From assembly GCA_942493345.1 (NCBI GenBank), contig OW818695.1, positions 1,984,001 through 2,048,000 of the forward strand: 64,000 nt of DNA, read 5' to 3'. The notes beneath the pieces are model-generated. The model had not been told where the DNA came from, did not search any database, and was given only the letters and a program-made list of their open reading frames with translations. The DNA comes from GWE2-42-39 sp942493345 (lineage in GTDB: Bacteria > Bacteroidota > Bacteroidia > Bacteroidales > Prolixibacteraceae). Positions 35,130 through 45,139 of the stretch are shown here, one piece after another; position 1 is the stretch's first letter, and each line of letters begins with the position of its first letter. A program made the position numbers and the translations under genes.

Positions 35130-36623
35130 TTATTCGTCTTCTTCCCAGCTCATCGCCCTTGACAGCGCTTTCCCCCATTTTTTCAGAAGTTTCTGAACCT
35201 TCTCAGCTTCCATTTCACGGGTAAAACACCGATCGACCGACCACTGTTGTTTGATTTCATCGATATTTTTCCAGAAGCCGGTTGCAAGACCTGCCAGATA
35301 AGCTGCTCCCAAAGCGGTAGTTTCCATTACCACCGGACGGTATACCGGAGCGCCAAGCACGTCGGCCTGAAACTGCATCAACAGGTTGTTTGCCACTGCG
35401 CCGCCATCAACGCGAAGTTCTTTTATTGACTTGCCCAAGTCGGCTTCCATTGATTTCAACACATCGCAGGTTTGAAAGGCAATGCTCTCCAATGCTGCCC
35501 GGGCAATGTGGCCTGCATTCGATCCACGGGTCAAACCGATGATGGTTCCGCGCGCATACTGGTCCCAGTGAGGGGCGCCCAGACCGGTAAGAGCAGGTAT
35601 CAGATAAACGCCGCCGTTGTCGGGAACGCGGCTGGCCAGTTCTTCAACTTCTGCGGAAGAGGAAATAATGCCCAGTTCGTCGCGCAGCCATTGCACGATA
35701 GCCCCGCCAATGAAAATGCTGCCTTCGAGCGCATAGGTAGTTTTTCCGTCGATTTGCCAGGCAATGGTGGTGAGCATGTTGTTATTCGATTTCACCGCTT
35801 CGCTGCCGGTATTGCACAACATGAAACATCCGGTTCCGTATGTGTTTTTTACACTACCAACCTCAACGCACATCTGCCCGAAAGTAGCTGCCTGCTGGTC
35901 GCCGGCAATACCTGCAATCGGAATTTCGACCCCGAATAATTCTTTTGAAGTGTACCCGTAAATTTCGGATGAAGATTTCACTTCTGGTAGTATTTCCTTT
36001 GGTATTCCGAATAAATTGAGCAATTCTTCGTCCCACGAAAGCGTGCGGATATTATAAATCATGGTACGGCTGGCATTGCTCACATCGGTGATATGCAGCC
36101 TGCCGTCTGTCAGTTTCCAGATGAGCCAACTGTCGATGGTGCCAAAAGCCAGTTTTCCGGCTTTGGCTTTCTCCATAGCGCCTTCCACATTGTTCAGTAT
36201 CCAGCGGATTTTGGTTGCCGAAAAATATGAATCAATTACCAGTCCGGTTTTGTATTGAATTTTTTCTACCCAGCCTTCGGCTTTCAGTTCATCACAATAT
36301 TTTGCGGTTCTGCGATCTTGCCAAACGATGGCATTGTAAACCGGAACCCCGGTTTCACGATCCCATACAACGGTTGTTTCACGCTGATTGGTAATCCCGA
36401 TACCGGTAATTTCTGCCATTGGGTTTTGGCCTTTTACGGCGCGCGCAGTTTCCAACTGGGTATTCCAGATCGCACACGGATCGTGTTCTACCCATCCTGG
36501 TTTGGGATAAATTTGTTCAAATTCCTTTTGGCTTGTTGAAACAATTTTCCCCATCGTATCAAATAGAATGGACCTCGAACTTGTTGTTCCCTGATCGAGA
36601 GCCAAAATAAGTTTGTTCGGCAT
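35130..36623 (-). CDS. glpK: Glycerol kinase
   Basis: 497 residues, FGGY-family kinase that phosphorylates glycerol to sn-glycerol 3-phosphate. LALDQGTTSSRSILFD is the N-terminal phosphate loop; GITNQRETTVVWDRETGVPV and YNAIVWQDRRTAKYC are the signature; LEGSIFIGGAIVQWLRDELG and RVDGGAVANNLLMQFQADVL close the ATP site. It comes first in a glpK-glpF unit. The unit lies 160 bases downstream of the GH123-like gene and on the same strand as the whole second Sus locus, which may mean that glycerol is a product of that locus. Confidence 0.96.
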   Translation of the reverse strand: MPNKLILALDQGTTSSRSILFDTMGKIVSTSQKEFEQIYPKPGWVEHDPCAIWNTQLETARAVKGQNPMAEITGIGITNQRETTVVWDRETGVPVYNAIVWQDRRTAKYCDELKAEGWVEKIQYKTGLVIDSYFSATKIRWILNNVEGAMEKAKAGKLAFGTIDSWLIWKLTDGRLHITDVSNASRTMIYNIRTLSWDEELLNLFGIPKEILPEVKSSSEIYGYTSKELFGVEIPIAGIAGDQQAATFGQMCVEVGSVKNTYGTGCFMLCNTGSEAVKSNNNMLTTIAWQIDGKTTYALEGSIFIGGAIVQWLRDELGIISSSAEVEELASRVPDNGGVYLIPALTGLGAPHWDQYARGTIIGLTRGSNAGHIARAALESIAFQTCDVLKSMEADLGKSIKELRVDGGAVANNLLMQFQADVLGAPVYRPVVMETTALGAAYLAGLATGFWKNIDEIKQQWSVDRCFTREMEAEKVQKLLKKWGKALSRAMSWEEDE

Positions 36624-36783
36624 AGTGTTGTTCGTTCGTTTAGTTAAAATCGGGATCCCCGGATTGGGCTGTTAAGTTATAATTTTTTTGCATTTATCAA
36701 TTGAATATTTGACAAGTTCAATGCTTCAACTGATTAAATTCAGTAATGGGACGAACTTAAAATCGTTATCCTGCAAGATCTAT

Positions 36784-38550
36784 TTATCTGGAAAGTTCCT
36801 CCAAAACTTGTTTTCCACGTGCCATTAATTCGTCCAGATTATCTGGTTTTTCAGTACTATTAAATAAGGCCACGGTCTGATTAAGCAGTTCCAATTTTTG
36901 CTTCGCTTCAGCCGATGGTTCGTTTTGCAGTTCTTCTCTGAGAATTCTGATTTTTTCAGCATCCTGTATTCCTTCTCGTAAGCGTTCGAAACGGATGGAA
37001 CTGCGGGCATCGGGATACACAATGTATGTATCGCCGGCTGGCCATGTGCGAAAACGGGAATCCAGCAGGGGGTCTTTTACCCAATTGTTATAAGCCCAGC
37101 GCAGAAATCCATCGAACCCGGCAGCCGAAGTGTACCAACCAATGAAAGCGGCCTCGGATGGCGGCGAAAAGGTAAAAACATTGGGAAATACGCTAGAACA
37201 GCAAACATACCATGTTGTGATATACCCTTTTGATTTGCGATATTGTCTGTCTTCGGGTTCTACAACTGACCCGTTTGAGACGCATAAATCGACCAATTGA
37301 TCGGGATAAAGTTTGTAACTTTTATGATTATCGGCCAGGGCCACCCCCAGACCGGGCGCTGTTTCGCCGAGCAGTTTCAGCATGGCCTGCATTTCGGCGG
37401 GGGCGCGTTCGTCCATCGCGATACGGGTAATTTCCTTCCATCCTTTTTGCTCCAGGTGCATGATAAAGTCATGGAGGAATGGAACCCACAGATTGGCATA
37501 TTCTTTTGTTCCCGGATTGGCCTTAACTTTTATTTCTCCTCCGGTTTTTTCATCGAAATAATACAGCTCATTTCCCCATGGAACCATTGAATAACAATTG
37601 ATTTGCGACTTGATGCCCAAATCCATCATAAACTGCACCCATTTATCAAAAATGGCATAATCGTACTGCCAGTTTCCATCGGTTTTTTTTGTCCAGCCAA
37701 TCATCGAACCATACGCATCTTCGGTTTGCCCTCCCCACGGACGGTTGTTCAAAGTAGCTGTGATCACTTTCTGTCCGGCCTCTGCAAGCATTTTCATCAA
37801 CGGACGCAAGGCGTTCCAGTGAGCTTCCGACCATGGATCAACACCTTGTACTCGTGCCACAGAATAAGGATTTTGCCACAAGTCGAGATGAAAACTCCAT
37901 TCCGAAGCAGGCGGAAGAACCCGGGGAAGAACCTCAACGTTAAAAGTAAAGGAACTATGTTTTTTACCGGCAGCAAATAATTGCATGGTGGAAGTATAGG
38001 TTCCGGGAGTCGTACCCGAGGGGATGTCAATGGTTACCCAAACAGGCCGGGTGGTTTGCGGTTCCAGATCGAAACATTCCAATGGATCGAGCATGTCGGG
38101 ACTAAGCGAGGACGCAAAATCTTCGGGTTGACGTTTTCCGCAGCCATTACCAAATTCATCGGTTAGCACGTATCGTACAAATCGTGCCTGCGCAACAGAT
38201 GCCGGAAGGATTTCTCCTCCGGAAGATTTGAAATCGGAAAATACACATTCGACCTGCTTGGTTACTTCCTTGCTCCAAAGAACCAACTGAGCTGAAACAC
38301 GTTCTCCCTGCCATGCAGCGCGTTCCCAACTGTTTTTTGTTACCCCGGTTGGAACTGAACTTTTGGCGTACAAGAGGTCGATTGATCCGACTGAAGCGTG
38401 AAGACCGGATCCTAATGCATTCCAGTCGGCCAGACTATCCGGCGAAGGATCAGCTGCTTCAACATAAGTTGGACAATCTTTAACCGGTCGTTGCGGTGTA
38501 CATGCTGCTGTCACGACGATAGCGAAAAGAATAATAAAAACTTGTTTCAT
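36784..38550 (-). CDS. Secreted glycoside hydrolase of the DUF4091/GH123-like type
   Basis: 588 residues with lipoprotein signal (ILFAIVVTAACTPQ, Cys 17). About 60-200 is an N-terminal beta-sandwich (WERAAWQGERVSAQLVLWSK), then a TIM-barrel (about 215-480) with ITRIAMDERAPAEMQAMLKL, whose Asp-Glu pair matches the catalytic dyad of GH123 N-acetyl-beta-galactosaminidases, and FLRWAYNNWVKDPLLDSRFR, the DUF4091 signature. The C-terminal part (RSSIRFERLREGIQDAEKIR) is helical. Expected substrate: a terminal amino sugar such as GalNAc, by substrate-assisted catalysis. It is on the same strand as the second Sus locus. Confidence 0.8.
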   Translation of the reverse strand: MKQVFIILFAIVVTAACTPQRPVKDCPTYVEAADPSPDSLADWNALGSGLHASVGSIDLLYAKSSVPTGVTKNSWERAAWQGERVSAQLVLWSKEVTKQVECVFSDFKSSGGEILPASVAQARFVRYVLTDEFGNGCGKRQPEDFASSLSPDMLDPLECFDLEPQTTRPVWVTIDIPSGTTPGTYTSTMQLFAAGKKHSSFTFNVEVLPRVLPPASEWSFHLDLWQNPYSVARVQGVDPWSEAHWNALRPLMKMLAEAGQKVITATLNNRPWGGQTEDAYGSMIGWTKKTDGNWQYDYAIFDKWVQFMMDLGIKSQINCYSMVPWGNELYYFDEKTGGEIKVKANPGTKEYANLWVPFLHDFIMHLEQKGWKEITRIAMDERAPAEMQAMLKLLGETAPGLGVALADNHKSYKLYPDQLVDLCVSNGSVVEPEDRQYRKSKGYITTWYVCCSSVFPNVFTFSPPSEAAFIGWYTSAAGFDGFLRWAYNNWVKDPLLDSRFRTWPAGDTYIVYPDARSSIRFERLREGIQDAEKIRILREELQNEPSAEAKQKLELLNQTVALFNSTEKPDNLDELMARGKQVLEELSR

Positions 38551-38624
38551 AATTTGATTTTGTTTGGAAAGGTTTAATTCTATGGTTTGGTTTACAATTT
38601 ATGTATTTTTATTTGCCTCCTAAC

Positions 38625-38767
38625 AGGCTGTTCAAAAAGTAGAATTACTTTAATATTCAACTCTCTGTGAAAAACTCTGTTTAACTCTGTATTTTAATTA
38701 CTCATACTTCACCACAGAGTGCCGCAGAGTAAAAAACACAGAGTTTCACGGAATTTTTGAACAGCCT
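38625..38767. repeat. 143-bp MITE-like element with 14-bp perfect terminal inverted repeats
   Basis: AGGCTGTTCAAAAA (38625-38638) and TTTTTGAACAGCCT (38754-38767) are exact complements. The inside is also partly palindromic (CTCTGTGAAAAACTCTG against CACAGAGTTTCACGG) and has no open frame. The form matches a small non-autonomous element. Target-site duplications are not evident. It occupies most of the 38551-38859 gap; no other feature there. Confidence 0.6.
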
Positions 38768-38859
38768 CTTTTGGGCTTGCGTACATAGTGTTGGTTCATA
38801 CTTCTTTGAACAAAGATTCTGAATTTTCAGAACAAATGAGATTTCCAATGTCATTTACT

Positions 38860-39930
38860 TCAATATGAAATGTCGTATTGGTCGAATGATTCGGTCCGCC
38901 AGGCCAAATGCCTTGTTGAAGGAGATGCCCAAAATAAAGGAGAGAAGGTACGTACCTTTATCGTTTTCTGATCGGGCAAAAATTCCAGGATACGGAGCCA
39001 TCCGTCGCCGCCGTTGCCATGCCAGCCCCCGCCTTCACGCTGGGCATTGAAAAGCATCTGATGCACTTTCTTACCGGCCAGGTTGTCGTCTTCCCGGTAG
39101 CTGACCATTCCTTCATGTGATTCCGTGTCAGCAATATGACCACAAAAAACGAACTTCATGTTTGCCGATGGTTGTACAAAATCATTCCAGATCGCGATTC
39201 CATAGTTTGCATCGACCAACGCATACTTTTCATTGTCGATCCTCTGCCCTTTTGAATCCTGATAACTGTGCGTCAGCAGAACACCCAAATAGTCTTTATA
39301 TTCAGGCCTCGCAGCCACCTGTTTTGCCCATTCCAGCATTTCTGCCCGCGGGGCGAATTCGAGTGAAAGTACGAGGAATGATTGTCCGAACGGAGATTTC
39401 CATTGATAGCAGGCATTTTCAAGCGTTTTTACTCCTGTTGCATTCGGGGCCATTTCAACCAGCAGAGATTGTGTCAGCAGGTTTCCCTGCGGAGGAAAAT
39501 AACTGTTGAACTGTGAGTACCGGTTTTCGGCGCTTTTAATACCATAATCATGATTGCCCGTGCACAGAATATAGGGTATCCGATTGTTTAATTTACTGAA
39601 GGCCGACCCGGCTGCTTCCCATTGTTGAAGGCTGGTCTGGTCGCCATTCTTTCCGTCGGCAACAAGTATATTGTTCTGTTCAACAAGATCGCCGACACAA
39701 AGCACCAGTTGAATACTCAACTTGTCCTTTTGATCGGCAATCCAACCGGTAACCAGTTGAAACAGGGGCTGATTGCGTTCAAATTTATTGTAAGTCTGAG
39801 GATCGGGCAATAAAATCCAGGTGTACGAATTTGGATCGGAAAGTTTTGGCGCATTGTCCAGGGTTTGTTGCGCAAATAGTTGAAACCATGCCAACAGGAA
39901 GATAACGGAAGAAAGAATCAGTTTCTTCAT
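38860..39930 (-). CDS. Secreted calcineurin-like metallophosphoesterase, second locus (1)
   Basis: 356 residues with signal peptide (SVIFLLAWFQLFAQQ). Metal-binding blocks: WILLPDPQTY (here D-x-Q replaces D-x-H, as in several GDPQ-type members), LCVGDLVEQ, LCTGNHDYG, LLTHSYQD and FCGHIADT. The usual final GH-x-H is GHIAD, so the second metal site is not standard. It would act in the periplasm or at the surface. It shares no close sequence with the other two phosphoesterases of this locus (40205, 45140), which suggests different bonds are cut. Confidence 0.82.
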   Translation of the reverse strand: MKKLILSSVIFLLAWFQLFAQQTLDNAPKLSDPNSYTWILLPDPQTYNKFERNQPLFQLVTGWIADQKDKLSIQLVLCVGDLVEQNNILVADGKNGDQTSLQQWEAAGSAFSKLNNRIPYILCTGNHDYGIKSAENRYSQFNSYFPPQGNLLTQSLLVEMAPNATGVKTLENACYQWKSPFGQSFLVLSLEFAPRAEMLEWAKQVAARPEYKDYLGVLLTHSYQDSKGQRIDNEKYALVDANYGIAIWNDFVQPSANMKFVFCGHIADTESHEGMVSYREDDNLAGKKVHQMLFNAQREGGGWHGNGGDGWLRILEFLPDQKTIKVRTFSPLFWASPSTRHLAWRTESFDQYDISY

Positions 39931-40204
39931 GATGATAGTTGTTAGAGTTTATAATGAATAATGTCTGATAAAAATACAAGAAAGTAGCTTACCTGATTGC
40001 AAAACGAAATACAAATCGATGATAAAAAGTAATAATCAATGCGAACCTCCCTGCCTAAGAGGTCTCTGAAATTCGTCGATGTATTTCTAATTAAAATGCA
40101 CCAATAAAAGAACACAGCTTAACTGACGGACAATCAATCTGAGCTATAATTCGTTGTTGCATTTTTATAACAAGAAAAATGCAATATAGAAATTATTTGT
40201 TGGG
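39931..40204. other. Gene-free spacer, nothing certain seen
   Basis: No open frame or hairpin that I can support. The gap suggests a separate promoter for the gene at 38860, but no clear TAnnTTTG pair was found. Confidence 0.25.
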
Positions 40205-41431
40205 TTATAAATTTAAAGTACCGAGTGTTTCACCACGATCATCTATCATTTTAAGATTTAATGCCTGCCCGGTTATCTTTATATCGATAATGGTTCGATT
40301 TCCATCTTTTGGACCGCCACCAATCACGATGGGATATTCATGCTGCCCTTTTACCGGTTGATGAATACCCGATTTGTGCGTATGACCGCATAACATCAAA
40401 TCTATTTTTGAGACATTAAAAATAGGCCCCCATATCTCGTTATAATGTTCGGAAGCATGTGCATCGCCACCCAGATAATAAGCAGGAATATGCATAAATA
40501 CTACTTTGTATTTTGCCTTTTTAAAGGATTTTTTCTGAACTTCTTTTTCCAGCCACTTACCTTGTTGTTCGCGGTAAGCATCAAAATCGATAATTCCTCC
40601 ATTAACAGGATCTTCGTCGGATTTTGTTTCACCCGAATCTAAGACAATGCCATACATTGGGCCATATTGAAATGAATAGTAATATTTATTTTCTCCGCCA
40701 TCAACGTATTTACCCAACTCTCTGGCATAAGTACTCCATGTTTCGTGATTTCCTCTTGCAAAGAAAAAAGGAATTGTTGTTGCACCCAAGTCGGTAAGCG
40801 GATTTATCAAATGGTCAACGATCTGATTCTCATCTTCCACCTTACTTAATATATCACCATTTAAGAGAACAAAATCCTTTTTGCCAGAGCTTTGTTTCAT
40901 TAAAGCAGCAAATGATTCAGGACGATCGTGTAAATCGTTAAAAACAACAAATTCGACACTGTCCATATCCTTTGATAAGGTTGTAAAAGAATATACTTCG
41001 CTGTAACCGGGCTCACCAAACGATTGACGTTTCCGCTCCATATTCTCAGTTTTTCTGGAAACAGCCCTGTAATAATACGTTTTACCAGGCAACAGATTTG
41101 AAAGTGTAATCGCATGAACCGTATTATCTACCTGAACCATGCCGTCTTCTGTTTGTTGAGCCTTCTGATTAAGTGTTTGAGGGTTTTCTCCATATTCAAC
41201 CCAGCTATGGCACGGGCTATTTGTGATCCAGCGTATGTTTATACGATCTGTTTTTACAGCCTGCAGATAAGGCTTACACTTCATGTTCCCGGTTGCCCCT
41301 TCTACTATTGGTGTAGTTTCCGAAAATCCTTTAAGAGGGCTAAAACCTACCGCCGCACCAATTAAACCAATGGAAGTTAAAAATTTTCTTCTGTTAAATT
41401 GTTGATTAATTTGCTCTTGCATACTATTCAT
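40205..41431 (-). CDS. Purple-acid-phosphatase-like metallophosphoesterase with N-terminal Fn3 domain, second locus (2)
   Basis: 408 residues. The N-terminus is Tat-like (NRRKFLTSIGLIGAAVGFSP). About 45-140 is the fibronectin-like domain found in front of purple acid phosphatases (INIRWITNSPCHSWVEYGEN, LLPGKTYYYRAVSRKTENME). The catalytic domain has FVVFNDLHDRPE, VLLNGDILS, FARGNHETW, VVFMHIPAYY and LCGHTHKSGIHQP. All metal ligands are present. It should remove phosphate from esters in the periplasm. An in-frame ATG nine bases downstream (41422) is an equally good start. Confidence 0.85.
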   Translation of the reverse strand: MNSMQEQINQQFNRRKFLTSIGLIGAAVGFSPLKGFSETTPIVEGATGNMKCKPYLQAVKTDRINIRWITNSPCHSWVEYGENPQTLNQKAQQTEDGMVQVDNTVHAITLSNLLPGKTYYYRAVSRKTENMERKRQSFGEPGYSEVYSFTTLSKDMDSVEFVVFNDLHDRPESFAALMKQSSGKKDFVLLNGDILSKVEDENQIVDHLINPLTDLGATTIPFFFARGNHETWSTYARELGKYVDGGENKYYYSFQYGPMYGIVLDSGETKSDEDPVNGGIIDFDAYREQQGKWLEKEVQKKSFKKAKYKVVFMHIPAYYLGGDAHASEHYNEIWGPIFNVSKIDLMLCGHTHKSGIHQPVKGQHEYPIVIGGGPKDGNRTIIDIKITGQALNLKMIDDRGETLGTLNL

Positions 41432-41717
41432 GTTTTTTTAAATCCTGCTGAAGGTACACTAATTTACTAATACTAAACTCCGTTCGACAGAAGATAAAAG
41501 TCGTTTGAATTTGGGGAAAGTCACAACGCTCCTGAGTAACAAAGTACCTAAGAAAAAAAGAAAGATCTATATTATGATCCTGATGAATCTATATTTTGTT
41601 CAAATTTCATTTACAACGAGATTTTTACTTTGTCACTCAGTAACTTTTGGACTTTGTTTCTTCTATTTTTTTAGATCGAACTCACGTTATTACTATAATT
41701 AACTTGATTAACGCTGG

Positions 41718-43343
41718 TTACTTTTTTAAATTATTTTCCAACGCCATCATTACTTTAGCCGGGTAAACCACACTGTTTAACCAGAAATTCATTGGATATT
41801 TAGTAAACATCGTTGGGTAATCTCCATTGTGTTCTTTTTGAACAAGGGTCAAGGCATTCGCAATTGATTTCGCTTTGGCAAGATAAATTTCCTTTTTTGT
41901 AGCGGCATAGGCCTCCCAATATGTTTCAATCATCACGCCGGCAGTTCTTGTAACCGGCATAAAAAATCCATATTGTTCCTGAACCGAAGGGGTAATCCAG
42001 TTTTTAGAATTCCACCCGGGGCTTTGTTCCTTGTCTGGAGTATCGTGTATTATAATTGGCAGTGGTTTTTCCCAAATAACAAACTGATCTTCTGCAAAAC
42101 GAATAAGCTCTTCCGCCAGTGAAATTTGTATATGGTTTTTCATAAGATATACGGCCATATCACATGCCTGTTCCCGACTGTGCCTCACATAGGGTGGCAA
42201 TGCCTTAACATCTTCAAATTGCGCCTGCCAGTTAAAAGTCTTCACTGGATTTTCCATTATCCAGTTTAAGGCATTTTTTGTAGGATTATCTAATCCGGCG
42301 ACTCCGTAATTTTTCCGTAATCTGTCAAAATAATTTATAACAGCAGTAGGAATCGATATATTAGGAGCAGTAGGTTCGCCCGTTTCATAATCGGCGAATA
42401 AGTACCAGCTTCCGTTATCCAATTGGTTTTTCAAATATGTATCAGAAATGCGTTTTGCAGCATCGAAATATTTTTTATCCCCGATAAGATCATATAAATC
42501 GAGGAAAGCATTGCCTGCATCGGCACCCATCACAGTAAAATTATTTCTAAGATTCATGTGCGAACCGGGCTTATTTTTTATTCTGGGTCCAAAATATGTT
42601 GGAACGAAATATTCCCAAGCCGAACCTTTTTCATAGCTGATGTTAATCATATAATCTGCTACAATTTTTGCAAGTTCGACAGACCGTTTAGCGTCATCCG
42701 AATTCGCTTTCAACCTCGCATGTGTGACTGCACCAACAACAAGGGCACTGTATATCTTTGCTGGATACCTGTAATATTGATACTCATGATCAGGAGCCTT
42801 ATCCTTAAGCCAGCATTCTATATAATCTTTATGCAACAGGTTATTCAGTGCAATTTTAGCACTTTCATCGTATGGCATTACTGCCTTATGGTATGGCCCG
42901 TTAAAATAAGCAGCTTTATAATACTCCCCGCTTCCGGCCAAGCCTACACTGTCGCCATTCGCATTTAAAGCAATAACCTTTAAACTAAAAGTACCGGTGG
43001 GCATTGATGCCCAAACTTTACTTAAAGGAGAATAAGGCACTTTGCTTTCAAACGTATATTGGCTATTGTCTTCGGATTTGACTACATAGTTATACCTTGC
43101 TGCATTCTGGATTAATTTATAATCAAAGGCCGGGGCGTAAATAAACTGATGGGCCTTCCCATTCCAGAACGGTGTTTTTCCAAGCTCTCCCGGGCGGATA
43201 GGAATAATCGATTCTTCTTTTGCTATTTCACCAAAAGTTTTCTCTTCTCCGGTTTTTACTCCAGTAAGTGATTTGCAGGAATATAACATCCCTGCAAATG
43301 TTATTAATGTGGCATAAAAGATTATACTTCTTTTCATTTTCAT
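41718..43343 (-). CDS. Paralogous secreted alpha/alpha-toroid protein C (lipoprotein), function unknown
   Basis: 541 residues with a lipobox (FAGMLYSCKSL, Cys 23). About 45-160 form a beta domain (IIPIRPGELGKTPFWNGKAH, FESKVPYSPLSKVWASMPTG). About 165-535 is all-helical, with repeated helix pairs typical of six-hairpin glycosidases or lyases (DAGNAFLDLYDLIGDKKYFD, NQLDNGSWYLFADYETGEPT, PAKVMMALENNLKK). Conserved among the three paralogues: REQACDMA-YL, AEELIRFAEDQF-WE, NWITP-VQEQYG and GDYPT-F. Possible acids are Asp and Glu in these blocks. I do not recognise a CAZy family; epimerase, lyase or hydrolase remain possible. Confidence 0.75.
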   Translation of the reverse strand: MKMKRSIIFYATLITFAGMLYSCKSLTGVKTGEEKTFGEIAKEESIIPIRPGELGKTPFWNGKAHQFIYAPAFDYKLIQNAARYNYVVKSEDNSQYTFESKVPYSPLSKVWASMPTGTFSLKVIALNANGDSVGLAGSGEYYKAAYFNGPYHKAVMPYDESAKIALNNLLHKDYIECWLKDKAPDHEYQYYRYPAKIYSALVVGAVTHARLKANSDDAKRSVELAKIVADYMINISYEKGSAWEYFVPTYFGPRIKNKPGSHMNLRNNFTVMGADAGNAFLDLYDLIGDKKYFDAAKRISDTYLKNQLDNGSWYLFADYETGEPTAPNISIPTAVINYFDRLRKNYGVAGLDNPTKNALNWIMENPVKTFNWQAQFEDVKALPPYVRHSREQACDMAVYLMKNHIQISLAEELIRFAEDQFVIWEKPLPIIIHDTPDKEQSPGWNSKNWITPSVQEQYGFFMPVTRTAGVMIETYWEAYAATKKEIYLAKAKSIANALTLVQKEHNGDYPTMFTKYPMNFWLNSVVYPAKVMMALENNLKK

Positions 43344-43414
43344 TTTTCATTTAAAATTTTGGGCACTTCTAGTGATCGCTCTTTTTGCAAATCATATCGA
43401 ACCATGAATGTTTC

Positions 43415-45070
43415 TTATTTACTTAATTCCTTCAAATTATTTTCGAGCACCATCATCATCTTGGCAGGGTAAACCACACTGTTTAACCAAAAATTCGATT
43501 TGTAATTCGAAAATAAAGTTGGATAATCCCCGTCATGTTCGTTTTGTACAACCGTAAAGGTATTTGCAATGGACAGAGCCTTGGCTAGGTATAAATCTTT
43601 TTTTGTGACTTTATACGCCTCACGGTAAGTTTCCATCATAATACATGCAGCCCGGCCAACCGGTTCCCAAAAAACATATTGCTCCTGCACACCAGGGGTA
43701 ATCCAATTTTCAGGATTCCATGCGGGACCTTGCCCTTTGTTCCCACTTTTAGGCGCAGGTTTTTCCCAAATTATAAACTGATCTTCAGCAAAACGAATCA
43801 ATTCCTCCGCCAATTGCAGATTTTGCGGATTGCCATTAATATTCTTCAAAAGATACATTGCCATATCGCAAACCTGTTCCCGGCTTTGGTTCTTATAGGA
43901 TGGCTTTGCAACAATATCTTCAAACTGGCCTTGCCAGTCATACGTTTTAACCGGGTTATCCATGATCCATTGCAACGCTTTTTTTGTAGCATTTTCAAGG
44001 TCTGAAATATTATAGTCGCGGCTCAATCGGTCAAAATAATTAATGGTTGACGTTGGAATCGCAATATTGGGAAGAGCGGGTTTGCCTGTATTGACATCGA
44101 TGAACATGTACCAGCTCCCGTTGTCCAACTGCGTTTTCACATAGGTCCGTGCGATCCGTTCTGCCGCATCAAGGTATTTCTTGTCGGAAGTAAGGTCATA
44201 TAAATCTAAATAAGCATTACCGCCATCGGCAGCCGAAATAATAAGATCATTGTTCGTATTAATATAAGGAGTCACCTCTTTAAAAATTGCCTCGTATCCT
44301 CTATATGTTGGCGGAAAATATTCCAACGGTGTTCCTTTCTCGAAACTGACACTAATCAAATAATCAGCAATAATACAGGCTAGTTCAGTATAACGTTTAG
44401 CATCGGGTGTGTTTGATTTTAACCTGGCCTGAGTGACTGCACCGATAACTAAAGCTCCCATGATTTTTGCAGGATATCTGTAATACTCATATCCAGGGTC
44501 GGGCGCTTTATGTGTAAACCAGTAATTAACGAAATCCTTCTTCAGTAACTTATCCAAAGCAATCATGGCGCTTTTGTCATACGGCATTACTGGTTGATGA
44601 TAGATTCCGTTAAAATATGCAGCACGATAATATTTGCCTTCGCCGGCAACGCCTAATATTTGCCCGGTCGATGAAATCCCGGTTACTTTTAAAGTAAAAC
44701 CCCCAACCGGGATTGAAGTCCAGACCATACTTAACGGGGCATAAGGAACCCTGCTCTCAAAATTGTACTTACTTGAATCTGTTAATGAAACAATTTCATA
44801 CAGGTATTTATCGGATTTATCAACGATTTTGTAGTTAAATGCTGGCGCGAAAATAAACTGGCGCGAAAATTCATTCCAAAATGAAATTTCACCCGGGATG
44901 CCCGGACGAACCGGAATAATTGATTCCTGTAAGGCTTGTTGTCCATACATACTTTTACCGTCAAACTGGGCCTGAACTGATATATTAACAAAGCATATTA
45001 ATCCCAAGAAGAATAAACCTACTTTAATCTTTTGGGGAAGATTCACTGAAAAAAAAGAATAGTTATACAT
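43415..45070 (-). CDS. Paralogous secreted alpha/alpha-toroid protein B, function unknown
   Basis: 551 residues with a signal peptide (VGLFFLGLICFVNISVQAQ). It aligns along its whole length with 41718-43343 and 46782-48425: IIPVRPGIPGEISFWNEFSR, VPYAPLSMVWTSIPVGGF, YYRYPAKIMGALVIGAVTQA, GGNAYLDLYDLTSDKKYLDA, QLDNGSWYMFIDVNTGKPAL, SREQVCDMAMYLLKNING, LAEELIRFAEDQFIIWEKPA. The C-terminal WLNSVVYPAKMMMVLENNL is nearly the same in all three. It lies 71 bases after the phosphoesterase gene and 71 bases before paralogue C, so the three are probably one transcript. Unknown family, probably acting on the imported glycan in the periplasm. Confidence 0.75.
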   Translation of the reverse strand: MYNYSFFSVNLPQKIKVGLFFLGLICFVNISVQAQFDGKSMYGQQALQESIIPVRPGIPGEISFWNEFSRQFIFAPAFNYKIVDKSDKYLYEIVSLTDSSKYNFESRVPYAPLSMVWTSIPVGGFTLKVTGISSTGQILGVAGEGKYYRAAYFNGIYHQPVMPYDKSAMIALDKLLKKDFVNYWFTHKAPDPGYEYYRYPAKIMGALVIGAVTQARLKSNTPDAKRYTELACIIADYLISVSFEKGTPLEYFPPTYRGYEAIFKEVTPYINTNNDLIISAADGGNAYLDLYDLTSDKKYLDAAERIARTYVKTQLDNGSWYMFIDVNTGKPALPNIAIPTSTINYFDRLSRDYNISDLENATKKALQWIMDNPVKTYDWQGQFEDIVAKPSYKNQSREQVCDMAMYLLKNINGNPQNLQLAEELIRFAEDQFIIWEKPAPKSGNKGQGPAWNPENWITPGVQEQYVFWEPVGRAACIMMETYREAYKVTKKDLYLAKALSIANTFTVVQNEHDGDYPTLFSNYKSNFWLNSVVYPAKMMMVLENNLKELSK

Positions 45071-45139
45071 GTGTATTAAATTTTAAAAATTAGAATAATA
45101 AATTCTCTTGAATAATATCGTGTCGATAAACAATCATTC

